A stretch of 64,000 bases of DNA, taken from JAKLKS01 sp964370855 (GTDB taxonomy: Bacteria; Planctomycetota; JAJSAM01; JAKLKS01). The stretch spans positions 25,538 to 89,537 of the forward strand of contig CAYJMF010000007.1 of NCBI GenBank assembly GCA_964370855.1. The letters are read 5' to 3'. The notes below the pieces were generated by a model, which searched no databases, had not been told where the DNA came from, and saw only the letters and a list, made by a program, of their open reading frames with translations. Both the position numbers and the translations under genes were made by a program. Shown here in pieces: positions 1-9,331 of the stretch (the stretch's first letter is position 1; every line of letters starts with the position of its first letter).

Positions 1-858
1 ATCCTCCACGAGCTGCTCTTCGGGGGGCACGATGTCGTCCTTTACCTCTCGTTGGGCCTTCCGGAGGCGGTCTTCCTCGAGACACGCCGGTGGACCGGTC
101 TCCCTCGAACCAGTGTTCTCGGTTCCGTGGAGGGGGATGTCGCGCAGTTCGATGAAGTGCCGGCCCGGCTCCGCGCCCGGGCGGAGCGGGTGATCCGGAG
201 GGCCGACCGGGTGTACCCGATCACGGAGTACGTCGCCCGGACGCTGGAGGCCCGTTTCGGGCGGACGGGGCCGGTCATCCCCGTGGGGGTGGACCGGGAG
301 GACTTCTCTCCCTCGACCACGCCGAGGCGGCCGGGCCCCCTGCGCGTCCTCGCGGTCGGGACGGTGAAGGCCTGGAAGCGGCCGGAGTACTTCATCGAGG
401 CCGGAAAGGCGCTGCCCGGGGCGGAGTTCACGTGGATCGGGGACGGGGATTCCATCGAGGCCTGCCGGCGGGACTGCCCACCGAACGTTAAGTTCCCAGG
501 TGCGGCGGGCCGCGAAGATCTGGTCGGGATCCTCCGGGATCACGACCTCCTCCTCCACCCGAGCCGCATGGAGGGGCTGCCGAAGGTCCTCCTCGAGGCC
601 ATGGCCTGCGGGCTCCCGGTGATCGCCTTCGACGACTACGAGCCGCGCTTCATCGGGGAGGGGAAGGCGGGGTTCGTGGTGACCTCGGTGGAAGAGTTGC
701 ATCGGGCGCTCCGGGACCTGGCCGGGAACGAGGAACTGCGACGCGAGATGGGGCGGAACGCGAGGGCGGCCACGGCGCCGTTCTCCTGGGACCGGGTCGC
801 GGGGCTCTGGCAGGCGGAGATCTTGTCCGTCGCCGCCCCTTCGGCGCGCGGGGAGTGA
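1..858 (+). CDS. Glycosyltransferase family 4, 5'-truncated by window edge
   Basis: The reading frame is open from base 1, so the true start lies upstream of the window; a TTG at 52 is only an internal possibility. The visible part carries the C-terminal GT-B donor domain: a beta-strand/loop (LRVLAVGTVKAWKRPEYFIEAG), then HPSRMEGLPKVLLEAMACG, which holds the E-x7-E nucleotide-sugar signature of GT4 retaining transferases. It should add a sugar to a lipid-linked polysaccharide intermediate at the cytoplasmic face of the membrane. The stop codon overlaps the GTG start of the next gene (GTGA), implying translational coupling. Donor and acceptor cannot be told from sequence. Confidence 0.85.
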   Translation: MLHELLFGGHDVVLYLSLGLPEAVFLETRRWTGLPRTSVLGSVEGDVAQFDEVPARLRARAERVIRRADRVYPITEYVARTLEARFGRTGPVIPVGVDREDFSPSTTPRRPGPLRVLAVGTVKAWKRPEYFIEAGKALPGAEFTWIGDGDSIEACRRDCPPNVKFPGAAGREDLVGILRDHDLLLHPSRMEGLPKVLLEAMACGLPVIAFDDYEPRFIGEGKAGFVVTSVEELHRALRDLAGNEELRREMGRNARAATAPFSWDRVAGLWQAEILSVAAPSARGE

Positions 859-1871
859 AGGGTTCCTTGGGAGGCTCCACCGGGGAGAAGGCCGCGGGAG
901 CCTGCTACGCCTACCCGCTCCTCGGGGGGATGGACTTCCCGGGGATGCGGATCGGCGGGCCGGGCCTCGGAAACCTGCTCCTGCCCTGGGCCCGCTGCCA
1001 GGTGGCGGCGGAGCGTCACGGGTGGACCCGTATCGCGCCCACCTGGCCGCAGGTGAAGGCCGGGCCGATCCTCCGGGGCGAGACGGACTGGCGGACCTAC
1101 GTGGGGCTGTTCCGGACGGCACCCGGCGAGGTCGCGGGTCTTCGGAAGTTCCTCCTCCTCCGGGGGGGGCGGCGGGTTGCGGAGTCGGCGGCGGGGGACG
1201 GCCGGGTTCCGGAGGGCGGGCGGGTCGTGGTCTTCGAGGGGCTGGAGGGGGGGTTCGGCCCCCTCCTCGGGAAGGAAGCGCTGGTGAGGAAGCGGCTGCT
1301 CGGGGTCGTGCGGGAGCGCCACCTTCGGGGGTGGCGGACGGTGCCCCGGCGATCCGTGGCCCTGCACGTGCGGCTTGGGGACTTCGTGGAGGCGTCCGCG
1401 GAAGGACCGGCGAAGGGGGCGTGGAACACGCGCACGTCCATGGACTGGTACGTCGGGGTCCTCCGGAGGATCCAGGAGGCGGTCCCGGCGGACTGGCCAG
1501 TCCTCCTCTACTCCGACGGGAGGGACGGGGAGCTCGCCCCGCTGCTCGCGATGCCGCGGGTGGCGCGGGCGGGATTCGGGTCCAGCATCGCGGACATCCT
1601 GGGCCTCGCCCGATCGGGGATTCTTGTCGCGTCGGGGTCCACCTTCAGCATGTGGGGGTCCTACCTCGGGTCGGGGGCGACGATCTGGCCGGAGGGGCAG
1701 ATGCGGTGGAGGTTCCGCGCGGGAGGGCCGGACTCCGAGGCGGAGGTGGATGATCCCGCGGAACTGGAAGCCTCATGGGTGCGCAGGGCGGTGGATGCCG
1801 TGACGATCGAGTTTAATAAGGGAGCAACATCCCGGGATCTTCCCACAGGGCATGGATCGAAGCACGGTTGA
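855..1871 (+). CDS. GT11-like (alpha-1,2-fucosyltransferase-like) glycosyltransferase
   Basis: 338 aa, GTG start overlapping the previous stop. The motif VALHVRLGDF matches the HxRxGD GDP-binding signature of GT11 fucosyltransferases. Downstream come VLLYSDGRDGE and ASGSTFSMWGSYLG, in the positions of GT11 motifs II and III. GT11 enzymes move fucose from GDP-fucose, which fits gmd and the fcl-like gene later in the same locus. The family is divergent (HVRLGD rather than HxRRxD), so the substrate is an inference. Codon use drops from very GC-rich to mixed near 1805, within the last 20 codons, marking the left edge of a lower-GC block. Confidence 0.6.
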   Translation: MKGSLGGSTGEKAAGACYAYPLLGGMDFPGMRIGGPGLGNLLLPWARCQVAAERHGWTRIAPTWPQVKAGPILRGETDWRTYVGLFRTAPGEVAGLRKFLLLRGGRRVAESAAGDGRVPEGGRVVVFEGLEGGFGPLLGKEALVRKRLLGVVRERHLRGWRTVPRRSVALHVRLGDFVEASAEGPAKGAWNTRTSMDWYVGVLRRIQEAVPADWPVLLYSDGRDGELAPLLAMPRVARAGFGSSIADILGLARSGILVASGSTFSMWGSYLGSGATIWPEGQMRWRFRAGGPDSEAEVDDPAELEASWVRRAVDAVTIEFNKGATSRDLPTGHGSKHG

Positions 1872-2004
1872 TCGTCCCATGGAGCGAAACCGAATGCCAT
1901 TTGACGACCATCAGTTAGGTCCATCATGCCGAGCCACGGGATCAGGCGGACTCGAGCAGTTGCGGTCAATCGGCCTGCCAGACTCGACCGAGGCGCGGGT
2001 CTAG

Positions 2005-3351
2005 GTGAGGTACCCTGGAGCGCAATCGGGATCATCGAACCCGGGCAGCCGGCTGAGATTGGCGATTTTGGTTCTCGCGGCAGGGGCAAGCGGCCTCCTG
2101 TTCTTCATCGCGACTCCAAAGCCCATTAAAGCCCTTCTCGAGAGCCTCCGTTTCGTTCTGCTGGGGGTCGTGCCTTTGGCCTGCTACAGCTCATGGAGGA
2201 GGAATAGAACGCTTGTGGAAGGCTTGGTGGTGACCGGGTGGCTGGCAGTGTTCGCCTCCTACGCACTCGCCTCCGCGATGTGGTCAGTATCAGCGGAGTA
2301 TTCCTTTGCAAAAGCAGGAGCGTTGGTTCTGCTCTTGCTGGCAAGCGTGCCTGCTGCGGGTATCGTGATTTCGGAGTCATTCCACAAGTGGTCAAGGGCA
2401 TGTGCATGGGGTCTCCTTTTCACCGTCGGGGCCTCCGCCCTTTCCCTCCTTGGTCTCCTTCCTGGTGGAATGGATGGGGACCTTTTCCGTGGTGCCATCG
2501 GCAATTCGAACGACCTCGCCTCCTTGGTGGGAATACTTATTCCGTTCGGAATCTCCGAATGGAATCGCAAATGGCTTCCCCACATCAAACGGAGTCTTGC
2601 CTGGCGGATGGCATGCGGATCCTCCGTGTTTGCCGGTTCGGTTTTCATTTTCATGAGCCGAAGCCGAGCGGGGATCTTGTCATTCGCAGTTTCAGTGGTT
2701 GTCATGGGTGCCTGTCGACTCATTCCAAGGCGCTGGAGCGTTGGAGTGGTCTTGGTCGGAGCCGTCCTGTTCGCCGCGTTCCCCGATGCAATGATGGGAT
2801 GGGGAAAGGAACTGGCCTACAAGAAGGGCGGTGCCATGCTGGACAGCCGGGTGGGTACGTTGGAAAGCGCCGCCGCCGGGTTCGGGAGGAATCCGATCCT
2901 CGGGAATGGCTTCGGTGCTGCGGTTGGCGAGTCAGCCCGGTTCTCCATTGGTGATGACTTCTCAACACCCAAGGGGATGAGTCGGGAGAAGACGATGTTC
3001 ATCCTGGGTTGCCTCGAGGAGCTGGGAATCGTAGGCCTGGTTCTTCTTTCGGTGCCACTGTTCGTAATAGTGATCCCGCCGGTCAGGCAGGCACTAAAGG
3101 GAGGTCTAAGCAGTACCCGGGCCGTTGCCCTTTCGGTCGTTGTCTTCGGCCTGGTCAATGCGAACGGCGAGGCTTGGCTCTTGGCTCCCGGTAACGTGCT
3201 TGCGGTGGTTTGGTGGTTCATGGCCGGCTTCCTTGCGGTGACCAACGTGGATTACGCGACGTCTCTAACCCGAGGTGGCACGGCTCTGGCCTCGTTTCGT
3301 GATGGACCATCGGCGGGTTCGTCAATCCCGGCCACCCTCAGTTCGCAATGA
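2005..3351 (+). CDS. O-antigen ligase/polymerase family membrane protein (Wzy-like)
   Basis: 448 aa with about 10-11 hydrophobic segments. A large central loop (FRGAIGNSNDLASLVGILIP, then FMSRSRAGILSF) has the look of the O-antigen polymerase/ligase (Wzy_C) family. Such proteins polymerise lipid-linked repeat units in the periplasm or ligate glycans to a carrier. GTG at 2005 is the earliest codon after an in-frame TAG, and no strong ribosome-binding site is seen, so the start could lie slightly downstream. The C-terminus overlaps the next gene (ATGA). It pairs functionally with the flippase at 10113. Codon use is clearly less GC-rich than the genes on either side of the 1.8-7.67 kb block. Confidence 0.75.
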   Translation: MRYPGAQSGSSNPGSRLRLAILVLAAGASGLLFFIATPKPIKALLESLRFVLLGVVPLACYSSWRRNRTLVEGLVVTGWLAVFASYALASAMWSVSAEYSFAKAGALVLLLLASVPAAGIVISESFHKWSRACAWGLLFTVGASALSLLGLLPGGMDGDLFRGAIGNSNDLASLVGILIPFGISEWNRKWLPHIKRSLAWRMACGSSVFAGSVFIFMSRSRAGILSFAVSVVVMGACRLIPRRWSVGVVLVGAVLFAAFPDAMMGWGKELAYKKGGAMLDSRVGTLESAAAGFGRNPILGNGFGAAVGESARFSIGDDFSTPKGMSREKTMFILGCLEELGIVGLVLLSVPLFVIVIPPVRQALKGGLSSTRAVALSVVVFGLVNANGEAWLLAPGNVLAVVWWFMAGFLAVTNVDYATSLTRGGTALASFRDGPSAGSSIPATLSSQ

Positions 3352-4457
3352 CGGCAGGAATACCTTCCGTCGACTTCGTCTTCGTCTCGTTCGCGCCAAG
3401 CCCGCACCTTGTTCCTCTCATGAACCGCCTTCGCACCGGCGGTGTCGGGCGATGGGGCGTCGTATTCCTTCGGTCCAGGTACGAAGGCCGCGATTGGGAC
3501 CCAGGGGCGGTCGTCGAGGGTGCGGAATTCCTCGGAGGAGTTGCTGGCGGAGGAGCCGGGAGAGAGTGGATCAATCTCGAGAGGAAGATTCGGCTGGATT
3601 TGCGTCCAAGGGCCGTGGTTCTAGATCTATCGTGGTCGTCCCTGGGGACGCACTGGATCGCGAACAGGCTCAAGTCGATCGGGATTCGAGTCGCGTTGTT
3701 CTGCGAGGCTCCATCAAGGATGACCCGTGGAATCAAGGGGGCGCTCAGAGACGTTATCATCAGGCGGTTTCTGTCCCGTCTGGACGGGCTGGTATGCGTA
3801 ACGCGGGAGACCGCCTGCATTCTGAGATCCGATTTCGGGTTCACAAAGAGCTCAATAGTCGTTCCCTACGTACTTGATCTCGGTGAGTTCTTCGGAGTGC
3901 CATTGATTGACCCTTCTCCAGATCGCTTTGTTGTGGGTTTCCTGGGGACTATTGATGACAGGAAGGGTCTGGACCTGCTTCTCGATGGAGTCGGAGAGGG
4001 AGCGGATGACCTGAGAGTGCTGGTGGGGGGGGATGGGCCTCGCCTCGGGAGGGAGAAGAAGAGGGCGGGTGGGTCGTCAGGAGTGAGATTCCTCGGGCGA
4101 GTGCCATTCAGTGATCGCGTTGGGTTCTATAGGCAATGCGATGTTGTAGCCGTCCCTTCGCGGTGGGACGGATTCGGAACCACAGTTGTCGAGGGGATGG
4201 CCTGTGCCCGTCCTGTTCTGGCCAACCGACTTGCTATGGCAGGGGCAGAGTACATCGATAGTGGAGTGAATGGGTGGGTCGTCGATTGTCCGGATGTCCC
4301 ATCCTGGAGGGCAGCGATTGACGTGGTCAGGGGGAACAAGTCGAGGCTCCGGGGAATGGGAATTTCGGCCAGGGAGAAGATCCGCAGAGCTTACGATGAG
4401 ATCGACCATGGGATCGAGCTGTCAAAGTGGATGGAGACACTGTGCAAGGGGGGATGA
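3348..4457 (+). CDS. Glycosyltransferase family 4
   Basis: 369 aa, coupled to the wzy-like gene by an ATGA overlap. The N-terminal half is a variable acceptor domain. The C-terminal donor domain shows VVGFLGTIDDRKGLDLLLDGV, VGGDGPRLG and VPSRWDGFGTTVVEGMACARPV, the usual order for GT4. In the second E of E-x7-E the Glu is present, while the first position is Asp. It probably extends the lipid-linked repeat unit. It lies in the lower-GC block. About 270 bp without a convincing gene follow. Confidence 0.8.
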   Translation: MTAGIPSVDFVFVSFAPSPHLVPLMNRLRTGGVGRWGVVFLRSRYEGRDWDPGAVVEGAEFLGGVAGGGAGREWINLERKIRLDLRPRAVVLDLSWSSLGTHWIANRLKSIGIRVALFCEAPSRMTRGIKGALRDVIIRRFLSRLDGLVCVTRETACILRSDFGFTKSSIVVPYVLDLGEFFGVPLIDPSPDRFVVGFLGTIDDRKGLDLLLDGVGEGADDLRVLVGGDGPRLGREKKRAGGSSGVRFLGRVPFSDRVGFYRQCDVVAVPSRWDGFGTTVVEGMACARPVLANRLAMAGAEYIDSGVNGWVVDCPDVPSWRAAIDVVRGNKSRLRGMGISAREKIRRAYDEIDHGIELSKWMETLCKGG

Positions 4458-4727
4458 GTGGCTCACAACCACGAGGCCAGAAGTCGCGATTGGATCGGAG
4501 CGGCCTAAGTGAGACGAAGAGAAGCCGCTCTGGACAAATCCGCCCGGAAAGTTGGAGGTGAGAAGCTGTGCCGTTTACTCAAGTCTCTGCTTGGGGCGAG
4601 TCGCTGGTGAGCTGCAATAGGTGAGCCGAATCACCATTCGCGGCGCCGTAATTGCGGATGCCTTCAGCCGAGGTGCATCGACAATTGGACCAACCCAGAG
4701 ACTGAGGCCCTTCTATCATCGTCATGG

Positions 4728-5837
4728 GTGGACCTCATCGTCTTGACTACATCAAACCGCTTGCGGATTCGCATGATCACCACCGAGTTCCACGCCGGTT
4801 CGGGGGGCCCATCCACCGTCATCAGGGATCTCGTTCGTGCCCTCATTCAAAAGGGGGTGGATGTGACACTCGAGATTCCAGGTGGGGGAGACTTCGCGGA
4901 AGGCCTCCCGCGAGTCGACTCCGACAATGGCCGCGCCATGGCGAAGTACCTTTCAGCGTCCAGGGCACGGGGGGGGCGGGAGATCCTGCATTCGCACGGT
5001 GTCTGGGAACCACGAATACTCTGGACGGTACAACGGACCAGGCCTCCAGGCTCCCCGTGGGTTTTGTCTCCACATGGTGCAATCGCCGTTCTCATGAACA
5101 GGCCTCGATACCGTGGCCGCCTTCTCCTTGCGAGGATGGTCATGGCGCCCCTTCTGAGGAGGGCCGATGTTCTTCTGTGCAACACCGAATTCGAGGCTGA
5201 TGCAACCCGTCGAGTGGTCTCGCATCCAAACGTCCGGGTGCTTCCATGGGGGGTTCGCCTGGGCGATACCATTGCCACGCAACCCTCTTCCAGTTTTCCT
5301 CCAGTGGTCGGATTTCTCGGCAGGCTTCATCCTATCAAGCGCGTGGAGATGCTCTTGGATGCCGTGTCGCTGCTTAGGAAACAGGGCATTCCGTTGCGCG
5401 TCGCCATCGGGGGGGCCGGAGAGTCAGAGTACGTTTCATTTCTTCGAAAACATGCCGATGCAATTGGGATTGGTGATTGCGTGCGATGGGAGGGATGGAT
5501 TCCCGAAGAAGGGCGATGTGGATTCCTGAAAGGCCTCTCCGCCTTGGCTCTCGTTTCAGAGTGCGAGAATTTCGGCTGCGTCGTCAGTGAAGCAATGCTG
5601 GCGGGTGTGCCAGTTGTCGTCACCGTGTCTTGTCCTTGGCCGGTCCTCCGGCAGGAGGACCTCGGAGCGTGGGTGGCATGCACCCCGGAGGCGGTGGCCG
5701 AAGCCCTGCGGCATTTGCTGGAGAACCCAGTCCAAACCCGGGTGCGTGCAGCGCGCGCCCGCGCCTGGGCTGAGCGGGAACTCTCGTGGGATGGCGTTTC
5801 GGCGCGGTACCTGGAGATTCTGGATGCGATTGGATAG
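4728..5837 (+). CDS. Glycosyltransferase family 4
   Basis: 369 aa from GTG 4728. An ATG at 4773 (protein beginning MITTEFHAGSGGP) is an equally or more likely start, because the typical N-terminal GT4 strand and glycine-rich loop begin there and neither start has a clear Shine-Dalgarno. The acceptor domain is followed by VVGFLGRLHPIKRVEMLLDAV, then AIGGAGESEY and SECENFGCVVSEAMLAGVPVV, which carries the intact E-x7-E donor signature. The conserved N-terminal GGP/ST and HSHGVWEP motifs fit exopolysaccharide GT4 enzymes. It sits in the lower-GC block, separated from its neighbours by 270 and 167 bp, so it may not be tightly coupled to them. Confidence 0.8.
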   Translation: MDLIVLTTSNRLRIRMITTEFHAGSGGPSTVIRDLVRALIQKGVDVTLEIPGGGDFAEGLPRVDSDNGRAMAKYLSASRARGGREILHSHGVWEPRILWTVQRTRPPGSPWVLSPHGAIAVLMNRPRYRGRLLLARMVMAPLLRRADVLLCNTEFEADATRRVVSHPNVRVLPWGVRLGDTIATQPSSSFPPVVGFLGRLHPIKRVEMLLDAVSLLRKQGIPLRVAIGGAGESEYVSFLRKHADAIGIGDCVRWEGWIPEEGRCGFLKGLSALALVSECENFGCVVSEAMLAGVPVVVTVSCPWPVLRQEDLGAWVACTPEAVAEALRHLLENPVQTRVRAARARAWAERELSWDGVSARYLEILDAIG

Positions 5838-6004
5838 GGGGGAAGTTGGAATCGACTGTCATCGTCTGTGGTACCAGGAAGTGGAGCCTTTCGACCATCC
5901 GAACGAGCATGTTCGTACCGGGATCGGGAGGTTCCAGCGGCATGGGAGACCTTGGCACACGGCGAAGAGTCATACGGTTTGCAGGCCTTTGGTGAGGTGC
6001 CACG

Positions 6005-6832
6005 ATGAAGACTCCGCAGGCTACGAATAACGGCGGTGCAGCACCCACGGGGAGGGGGTTAGTGACGGTGACTCCGGTGATTCTAACGCTTGATGAAGAA
6101 CCGAACATTGGGCGTACATTGGAGTCGCTTCGATGGGCACGGCGGGTGGTCCTCGTGGACTCTGGTTCTACGGATAGAACGAGGGAGATTGCGAGTACCT
6201 TTCCGAATACAGCGTGGTTCGCGAGGCCTTGGTCTGGATTTGGAGACCAATGGAGGTTCGGGCTCAAGGAAACGGGCATAGACACGGAATTCGCGTTGGC
6301 CCTGGATGCGGACATGTCTGTCGAGCCGGATTTCATTGACGAGATGATGGAGCAATTCGATGCTACCCGCTACGAAGGAGGAGTTGTTTCATTTGAGTAC
6401 CGGTACGAGGGGCGGGCACTCTTCGGCTCTGTCTATCCGGAACAGCTCCGCCTAGTGCGGTGCTCCACGGTTCGCTCCGGGGAGCGGGGACATGCTCATT
6501 TGCTTGAAGTTCCTGGTCCCGTCTATCGGTTTCGAAATCGTGTCGTTCATGACGACCGGAAACCCTTGGAGCGCTGGGTTCGGGAGCAGTTGAGGTATGC
6601 GGCGCAAGAGGCGCACCGCTTTGACTCTGGAGAGGCGCGGGGGGTGAAGGCTCTCCTTCGCCGGGCAGGTGTAATGCCGGTTGTGATGGGTGCCTATGGC
6701 TACCTGCGGGCAGGCGGGCCATTCGGCGGAGCAGCCTCTCTCCGGTATGCGACGGAGAGGGCGATCTTCGAGGGGCTTCTTAGTGTGAATCTGTTGAATC
6801 GTTGCCTTCGTGACGAAATGGGACCGCGCTGA
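6005..6832 (+). CDS. Glycosyltransferase family 2 (WaaE/KdtX-like)
   Basis: 275 aa. A GT-A fold is seen: TLDEEPNIGRTLESL near the N-terminus, VVLVDSGSTDRTREIA, and a DAD metal/nucleotide-binding motif in ALALDADMSVEPDF. The short C-terminal region, with many Arg/His residues and a hydrophobic tail, resembles lipopolysaccharide-core beta-glucosyltransferases of the WaaE type. The first 19 residues are not part of the fold, and a GTG at 6062 could be the real start. Lower-GC codon use matches the surrounding block. Confidence 0.75.
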   Translation: MKTPQATNNGGAAPTGRGLVTVTPVILTLDEEPNIGRTLESLRWARRVVLVDSGSTDRTREIASTFPNTAWFARPWSGFGDQWRFGLKETGIDTEFALALDADMSVEPDFIDEMMEQFDATRYEGGVVSFEYRYEGRALFGSVYPEQLRLVRCSTVRSGERGHAHLLEVPGPVYRFRNRVVHDDRKPLERWVREQLRYAAQEAHRFDSGEARGVKALLRRAGVMPVVMGAYGYLRAGGPFGGAASLRYATERAIFEGLLSVNLLNRCLRDEMGPR

Positions 6833-6967
6833 AATGAAACTGCTCATGTTCCGGAGCGTGCGTCGAGCCCTTCATTATCTAACGAGCGACTGGGAAGCGG
6901 ATTGTACTCTGCGAAGGCACGGAGGCGGCGGGGGTGGAAGCGTGGTGTCAGCGGTGGGCATTCGGTA

Positions 6968-9331
6968 ATGGCAGTGGATGTCGCGGATGAAGGGAGTTCT
7001 CCCCGACAGATCCGTGCTGTAAGCACCGAACGGCGGGGACGAGGCGTTGACTACGGAGATTCTCGGAGGATCATCGTGGCGACCACTTGGTGGCCCACGC
7101 GCCGTTCCGACTTCCATATGTCCTTTATCCGTGACCAGGCGCTTGCACTTCGACGAATCGGAGTCAACGTGCGAGTGGTCGTTATCCGCAGAGTACGCCC
7201 CAGTGGTTTCAGGAGGTCCGAGTCCATCGCGCCTCTGGAGGAGGGTGTCACCCCGTCTGTCGTTCGCGGGCTGGCAATTCCCGAGCGATGGGCATTCAGG
7301 CTAGCCGTTTACCAGTACCGTCGTCTCTTGAGGAAGGCGCTCCGTTCAGATCGAGTCAATGATGCTGGTCAAGTCCTCGTAGTGCACTCTCAAACCATGG
7401 CGGAACCTGCAATTGCTGTTGGTCTCGAGGCAGGTCTGCCGGTTGTGGTTGTATCCCACGGCGAGGAGCCGGAATCCCCGAGATACCGGTCGGACAACCG
7501 GAAGAGGCGCTACCGGGAATCTTTGGAGCGGGCGAACCGGGTCATTGCCGTAGGCCCGCGTCTGGCGGGTGTTCTCCGCGCCGAGGCCCCTGGAGCCGAC
7601 GTACGAGTCGTGCTGAACGGTTTTGATTCTGCCCTCGTGGAACGTGTTCTGGCAGAGACTCCAACACGATCGGCCCCCCCGCGCATCGTCAGCGTCGCCA
7701 ACCTCGTCCCCGGCAAGGGGATTCACCTCGTGCTGGAGGCCCTCGGCCGCCGGCGTGCCGCCGGGCGGCCGGCGGTCCGTTACGACGTCGTCGGCGACGG
7801 GCCGGAGCGGGGGGCCCTCGAGGAGGCCGCCCGGAACCACGGCCTCTCCGACGATGTCCGATTCCTGGGCTTCCTCGACCGGGAGGCGACCTTCCGCGCC
7901 GTCGCCGGCGCGCGGGCCTTCGTCCTCCCCAGCGCCCCGGAGGCCTGCGGCATCGTCTACCTCGAGGCCATGGGGCTCGGCGTCGTCCCCGTGGCCGCCC
8001 GGGGGCAGGGGCCCGACGCCTTCCTCCGGGACGGGGAGAACGGACTCCTCGTGGAGCGGTCCGTCGAGGGGGTGGCAGGCGCCCTCGACCTCCTCCTCGC
8101 CGACGGGGAGGGGCCCCGCCGCATGGCCGAGGCGGCCCGCCGCGACGCCCGCGCCCACACCTGGGAGCGGGCCGCGGAGCGGTTCCTCGATGCGATCTCC
8201 GATCCCCCCCTCGCGCCGCGGACCCGGCCCCTCTGGCTCTCGGTCTACAACGAACCCACCCCCTACGTCGCGGCCAAGCTCGACGCCGTGGAGCGGGCCG
8301 GCGTCCCGCTCCGCCGCGCCTGGCTCGGCGCCGGCGCCTCCCAGGCGTGGGGCAGCGACGCCCCGTATGCGGAGGAGGATCTGGTCGCCGGCCTCACCCG
8401 GTGGGGGAGCCTGGTGATGGACGTCCTCGGGCGCCGCTACGACGGCGTCCACCTCGGAGGTTGGGGCGGGGACAGGAAGACCCTCTCGCTCCTCCTGGCC
8501 GCGAGGGTGGCCGGCGTCCCCCTGACCGTGGAGACGGACACCCACCGGAGCCCCTCGCGGGGATTGAAGGGGTTTCTCCGCCGCTCCTTCCTCCGGTTCC
8601 TCGACGGGGGGGTGCGGGCCTGGCTTCCCGGCGGGAGCCCCCAGGCCCGCCACCTCCGCGAGGCCTTCGGCCCGCGGGCCCCGGTGGTGGTGGAGCGGAT
8701 GACCACGGCCACGCCGCTCCTCCTCTCGGAGCGGGACCGGCTCGGCCCCGGGGCGGGGGCGCGGTGGCGGGAGGAGAGGGGGATCGGGAAGGAGGAGGCG
8801 CTCGTCCTCTTCGTGGGGAGGCTCGCCCCGGAGAAGGGGCTCGACGACCTCGCCGTGGCCGTCCAGCGGTTGTCCGCCGGCGGGCGGAAGGTGCGCCTCG
8901 TGCTGGCCGGCCCCGGCGACCCCGCCGCGGTGCTCCCCGCGACGTTCCCGGCGGGGCTCCTCGCGGCGACGGGGCGCCTCCCGTGGAAGGGGCTGGTGCC
9001 CCTCTACCTCGCCGCCGACGTCCTCGCCCTCCCGAGCCGCGTGGAGCCCTGGGGCCTCGTGGTGAACGAGGCGCTGCTCCTCGGCTGTCCCGTGGTCGTG
9101 ACCGAAGCCGTCGGCGCCGCGGAGGATCTCGTCCGGGATCCCGGAGCCGGTCTGGTGGTGCCCGCGGGGGATGCATCCTCCCTGGCCGCGGCTCTCGCGC
9201 AGATCCTCGACGCCGGGGGGCGGAACTCTCCCTTCGCGGAGAAGGGGCGGAAGGTCATGGAGGGGTGGACCACGGAGGGCGCGGGGCGGCGCGTGGCCGA
9301 GATCCTCCTCGGGGAGGAGCGCCCCGCGTGA
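6968..9331 (+). CDS. Fused double glycosyltransferase (GT4-GT4), compositional chimera
   Basis: About 787 aa from ATG 6968; a TTG at 6902 would add 22 poorly structured residues. Two complete GT-B enzymes lie in one chain. Domain 1 (about residues 35-410) ends with VANLVPGKGIHLVLEALG and SAPEACGIVYLEAMG. Domain 2 (about 415-787) ends with LFVGRLAPEKGLDDLAVAV and SRVEPWGLVVNEALLLG. Both keep the E-x7-E donor motif, so both may be active and could add two successive sugars. Codon use switches abruptly from mixed to very GC-rich at about 7665 (residue about 232), exactly at the hinge between acceptor and donor halves of domain 1. It is coupled to the deacetylase by a GTGA overlap. Confidence 0.8.
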   Translation: MAVDVADEGSSPRQIRAVSTERRGRGVDYGDSRRIIVATTWWPTRRSDFHMSFIRDQALALRRIGVNVRVVVIRRVRPSGFRRSESIAPLEEGVTPSVVRGLAIPERWAFRLAVYQYRRLLRKALRSDRVNDAGQVLVVHSQTMAEPAIAVGLEAGLPVVVVSHGEEPESPRYRSDNRKRRYRESLERANRVIAVGPRLAGVLRAEAPGADVRVVLNGFDSALVERVLAETPTRSAPPRIVSVANLVPGKGIHLVLEALGRRRAAGRPAVRYDVVGDGPERGALEEAARNHGLSDDVRFLGFLDREATFRAVAGARAFVLPSAPEACGIVYLEAMGLGVVPVAARGQGPDAFLRDGENGLLVERSVEGVAGALDLLLADGEGPRRMAEAARRDARAHTWERAAERFLDAISDPPLAPRTRPLWLSVYNEPTPYVAAKLDAVERAGVPLRRAWLGAGASQAWGSDAPYAEEDLVAGLTRWGSLVMDVLGRRYDGVHLGGWGGDRKTLSLLLAARVAGVPLTVETDTHRSPSRGLKGFLRRSFLRFLDGGVRAWLPGGSPQARHLREAFGPRAPVVVERMTTATPLLLSERDRLGPGAGARWREERGIGKEEALVLFVGRLAPEKGLDDLAVAVQRLSAGGRKVRLVLAGPGDPAAVLPATFPAGLLAATGRLPWKGLVPLYLAADVLALPSRVEPWGLVVNEALLLGCPVVVTEAVGAAEDLVRDPGAGLVVPAGDASSLAAALAQILDAGGRNSPFAEKGRKVMEGWTTEGAGRRVAEILLGEERPA

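Noticed and set aside
4458..4727. Possible small gene between the two GT4 genes
   Set aside because: No frame has a start, ribosome-binding site and protein-like composition together; it is treated as a spacer in the lower-GC block.
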